From: Aliishimia ponticola
GTDB taxonomy: Bacteria > Pseudomonadota > Alphaproteobacteria > Rhodobacterales > Rhodobacteraceae
Length of the DNA stretch: 64,000 nt
Direction of reading: 5' to 3'
Assembly: GCF_004803475.1 (NCBI RefSeq)
Contig: NZ_SRKY01000004.1
Span: 421,112-485,111 of the forward strand
Below the pieces are notes generated by a model that saw nothing but the letters and a program-made list of their open reading frames with translations, was not told where the DNA came from and searched no databases. How positions within the stretch are numbered: position 1 is the stretch's first letter; every line of letters starts with the position of its first letter. Positions 61,959 to 64,000 of the stretch are shown in pieces. The position numbers and the translations under genes were made by a program.

Positions 61959-64000
61959 TTACGACAAGATCATGCCGCTATTGTCGATGCAGAAGCAGTC
62001 AACGTCTTCCCAATCAACCGCGACAAGGAACGGCTGCGAGTTTTCTGCAGTGGCAGGGTTCGGATCAAGAACCACACCAACCACGTCACCGACGCCTGCG
62101 ACAAAGCCGTCACCATTGGCCAGTGCTTGCGAGACGATGAAATCAACATTCGCATCGTCGCCGAGAGCCGGGTCGATATCCGACAGGTAGTCTGTGTCGA
62201 AGCTATCGGTGAACTCCCAGATCGCGCGCTGAACTTCCCAACCGGTGAACCCGTTATCCTCAAAGTCTTGGTTGAGGATCCAGTTGATCACGTCGAGGTT
62301 GTCCAGAGCGGTCTCGCCATTCGCGAAGCTGATCTGATCGGCATTGAAGAGGCTTGCAGTTGCGTCTTCGATCCCGAATGCGTCAGCGGTGTTGATGGGC
62401 GCTGTGCCGAAGTTTTCAGCAGCCGCTGCCGGATCGATGATGCTCAGGCAGTAAGCTTCTTCGAAGATAACGTCTTCGAAGCGGCCATCACCACCTGCGG
62501 AAACGATCTTGATGTCGAAGCCTTCGTCACCGTAGGGCGCCTCAACGCTGGACGAGCTGATCTGGTACTCAACCAGACCTGTCGGCAAGCTATTGTTGAG
62601 GGACGATACGGAGTTCGCATCACCGCAGAAGGTCACTTCCAGGTTCGCTGTTGCGAAGTTACCGTTTCCGTCGGTCACGGTGTAGGAGATGTTCTCCACA
62701 CCCATCTCACCGATATCCAGCGCGCTCCACACTGCGGAACCCGTCGCATCGATGGACAGCGATTGGCCGAGGAACAGCAGATCGTCCAGCGTCACTTCAG
62801 TACCGTTGGCGGTCGTGATCGAACCGAACGGTGCGATCGCTTGGCCGTCAACTTCGACGATGCTCAGAAGATCGAACTCCGGATCAGTGTCGTTCAGCAG
62901 GACAGAGACACCGCCCACTGTGTCGGCACAGATCTTCAGCTCGTCATCCATCGGCGTCGGTGCACCGTTTTCGGACACGAGACCAGCGTCGATGTCGGTT
63001 TCCGCTTCGCCGATGGACAGATCGAACGTGTCGGTCATGCCATTCACACCAGCGTCGGAGTCACCGTCGACCAGATCGTCGGCATCCGCACCCGTTGCTG
63101 TGAAGTCGAAGCCGTTCGGCTCCACGAACATGACCGCGTACTCGCCTGCATCCAAACCGTCGAACAGGTACTGACCGCCATTCGCCGTTGTGGTCGTTGC
63201 AACCACATCGTCGACTTCGCCGTCACCGTCCAGATCTGCCAGCAGCTTGACTTCAACACCGTCCACACCGGCTTCGCCGCCGTCGAGGATGCCGTTGCCA
63301 TTCGCGTCGAGCCAGACCGTGTCACCGACCGAGGCTGTGCCCGGATCGATCAGACCTGCGTCCACGTCCCGCTCGGCTTCGCCGGTCGAAAGCGTGATGA
63401 CATCGGTCATACCGTCTGTTTCATTCGCGTCGGAGTCGCCATCGACGTCCTCTGCCGGGTTACGCGATGCACCGGTGAACACCAGGTCGCCGGCTGTGCC
63501 GAACATCACCTTGTACTCGCCAGCCGCAAGACCGTCGAACAGGTACTGGCCGCCATTCGCCGTTGTGGTCGTTGCAACCACATCGTCGATTTCGCCGTCA
63601 CCGTCCGTGTCTGCCAGCAGTTTGACTTCAACGCCGTCGACACCTTCTTCGTCCGCACCAAGGAGCCCGTCCTTGTCAGCGTCGAACCATACGGTGTCAC
63701 CGATGGACGCCGTACCCGGATCGACCAGACCTGCGTCGATGTCGCGCTCTGCTTCACCGATTTCCAGCGAGATCGTGTCGGTCATGCCGTCCACGCCTGC
63801 GTCGGAGTCGCCGTCCACGTCTTCGTCCGCCGCTGCGCCTGCAGTGGTGAATGTCAGACCTGCAACCGTGCCGAACATGACTTTGTAGTCATCAGCGTCC
63901 AGGTTCTCGAACAGGTACTGGCCGCCATTCGACGTGGTGGTCGTTGCAACCACATCGTCGATTTCGCCGTCGCCGTCCGTGTCTGCCAGCAGTTTGACTT
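61959..64000 (-). CDS. Large repeat surface protein with SdrD B-like repeats and a thioester-type domain (C-terminal part)
   Basis: The gene enters from the right edge, so only the last 680 residues are visible. First come three B-like calcium-binding repeats of 124-125 residues (VKLLADTDGDGE, then NGGQYLF, GEYKVMF, DVDGDSD, GMTD, IGDTVW). A Big/cadherin-like domain follows (LKICADTVGGVSVLLNDTDPEFD to ISYTVTDGNGNFAT). The last 200 residues contain EEAYCLSIIDP, later INWILNQDF and EVQRAIWEFTD, then a final CFCIDNS. The Tyr-Cys-Leu and Val-Gln-x-Ala-Ile-Trp motifs fit internal thioester domains. The protein is very acidic. It is probably a secreted adhesin; no C-terminal anchor is seen. Confidence 0.75.
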   Translation of the reverse strand, partial: VKLLADTDGDGEIDDVVATTTTSNGGQYLFENLDADDYKVMFGTVAGLTFTTAGAAADEDVDGDSDAGVDGMTDTISLEIGEAERDIDAGLVDPGTASIGDTVWFDADKDGLLGADEEGVDGVEVKLLADTDGDGEIDDVVATTTTANGGQYLFDGLAAGEYKVMFGTAGDLVFTGASRNPAEDVDGDSDANETDGMTDVITLSTGEAERDVDAGLIDPGTASVGDTVWLDANGNGILDGGEAGVDGVEVKLLADLDGDGEVDDVVATTTTANGGQYLFDGLDAGEYAVMFVEPNGFDFTATGADADDLVDGDSDAGVNGMTDTFDLSIGEAETDIDAGLVSENGAPTPMDDELKICADTVGGVSVLLNDTDPEFDLLSIVEVDGQAIAPFGSITTANGTEVTLDDLLFLGQSLSIDATGSAVWSALDIGEMGVENISYTVTDGNGNFATANLEVTFCGDANSVSSLNNSLPTGLVEYQISSSSVEAPYGDEGFDIKIVSAGGDGRFEDVIFEEAYCLSIIDPAAAAENFGTAPINTADAFGIEDATASLFNADQISFANGETALDNLDVINWILNQDFEDNGFTGWEVQRAIWEFTDSFDTDYLSDIDPALGDDANVDFIVSQALANGDGFVAGVGDVVGVVLDPNPATAENSQPFLVAVDWEDVDCFCIDNSGMILS
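63234..64000 (-). repeat. Tandem coding repeats, about 372-375 bases per unit
   Basis: The segment coding for VKLLAD recurs at 63981-64000, 63609-63628 and 63234-63253. Spacings are 372 and 375 bases, and neighbouring stretches such as the one coding for DDVVATTTT are nearly identical in bases as well as residues. A third unit continues to about 62962. More units probably lie beyond the edge. Such near-identity suggests recent duplication or gene conversion. Confidence 0.8.

Noticed and set aside
62962..64000. CRISPR-like regular repeats
   Set aside because: The units are 372-375 bases long, fully coding and in frame, with no spacer pattern. They are protein repeats.

Overview
The window is a dense, GC-rich bacterial chromosome segment. 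It fits an alphaproteobacterium, most likely a marine-type member of the Rhodobacterales. Supporting signs are the alphaproteobacterial form of RppH at the left edge, the cinA-like/sfsA/map neighbourhood, separate mnmD and FAD-oxidoreductase genes, a TTGAC-N4-GTCAA (FnrL-type) box before a cytochrome c gene, and a VPEID-type C-terminal sorting signal. This placement is inferred from gene content; no rRNA gene is present to confirm it. I saw no tRNA, rRNA, insertion sequence, integrase or CRISPR array.

Region 1 (1-2.3 kb) holds the start of rppH and a full fadH (2,4-dienoyl-CoA reductase). Region 2 (2.4-22.05 kb) is a block of about 20 kb transcribed entirely leftward, with many 1-4 bp overlaps. 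It joins a complete hydantoin-type pathway (hydantoin racemase, D-hydantoinase, N-carbamoyl-D-amino acid hydrolase) to a polar amino acid ABC importer, a peptide-type ABC importer, two further amidohydrolases, a ThDP enzyme, a DapA-like aldolase/lyase, a flavin reductase and a short-chain dehydrogenase. LysR regulators flank it at both ends. It looks like an uptake-and-breakdown island for cyclic amides or peptide-like nitrogen compounds. Two mini-genes (12 and 29 codons) are wedged into it by ATGA stop/start overlaps.

Region 3 (22.7-39.2 kb) is housekeeping: LysR, OmpA-like protein, AhpD-like protein, two GNAT proteins, CinA-like domain, sfsA, map, PHP phosphoesterase, adenosine kinase, nth, an Ada-type repair methyltransferase, dapA, a soluble lytic transglycosylase, a DMT permease, mnmD and its divergent FAD partner, a 29-residue membrane protein and a histone-deacetylase-like enzyme. 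Region 4 (39.3-46.6 kb) is a seven-gene rightward operon: a peptide-type ABC importer with no binding protein, aldehyde dehydrogenase, SDR, DmpA-type P1 peptidase and an alpha/beta hydrolase, closed by a hairpin. Region 5 (46.7-48.8 kb) has a cytochrome c, idi and a calcineurin-type phosphatase.

Region 6 (48.8-64 kb) is a cell-surface region. Rightward: a Wza-type export lipoprotein, an ExoY-type priming transferase, a phage-tailspike-like beta-helix protein and a multi-pass membrane protein. Leftward: pyruvyl transferase, sulfotransferase, Wzx flippase, group 4 glycosyltransferase and a Wzc/ExoP tyrosine autokinase. Together these predict a sulfated and/or pyruvylated exopolysaccharide made by a Wzx/Wzy-type route. 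Next come a 63-residue VPEID-CTERM-type protein and the C-terminal part of a large repeat surface protein whose last domain carries the Cys and Gln motifs of an internal thioester domain. The most interesting unexplained signals are that thioester-like domain, the tailspike-like protein in the exopolysaccharide locus, a three-way-junction RNA candidate before it, and the composite 20-kb catabolic island.
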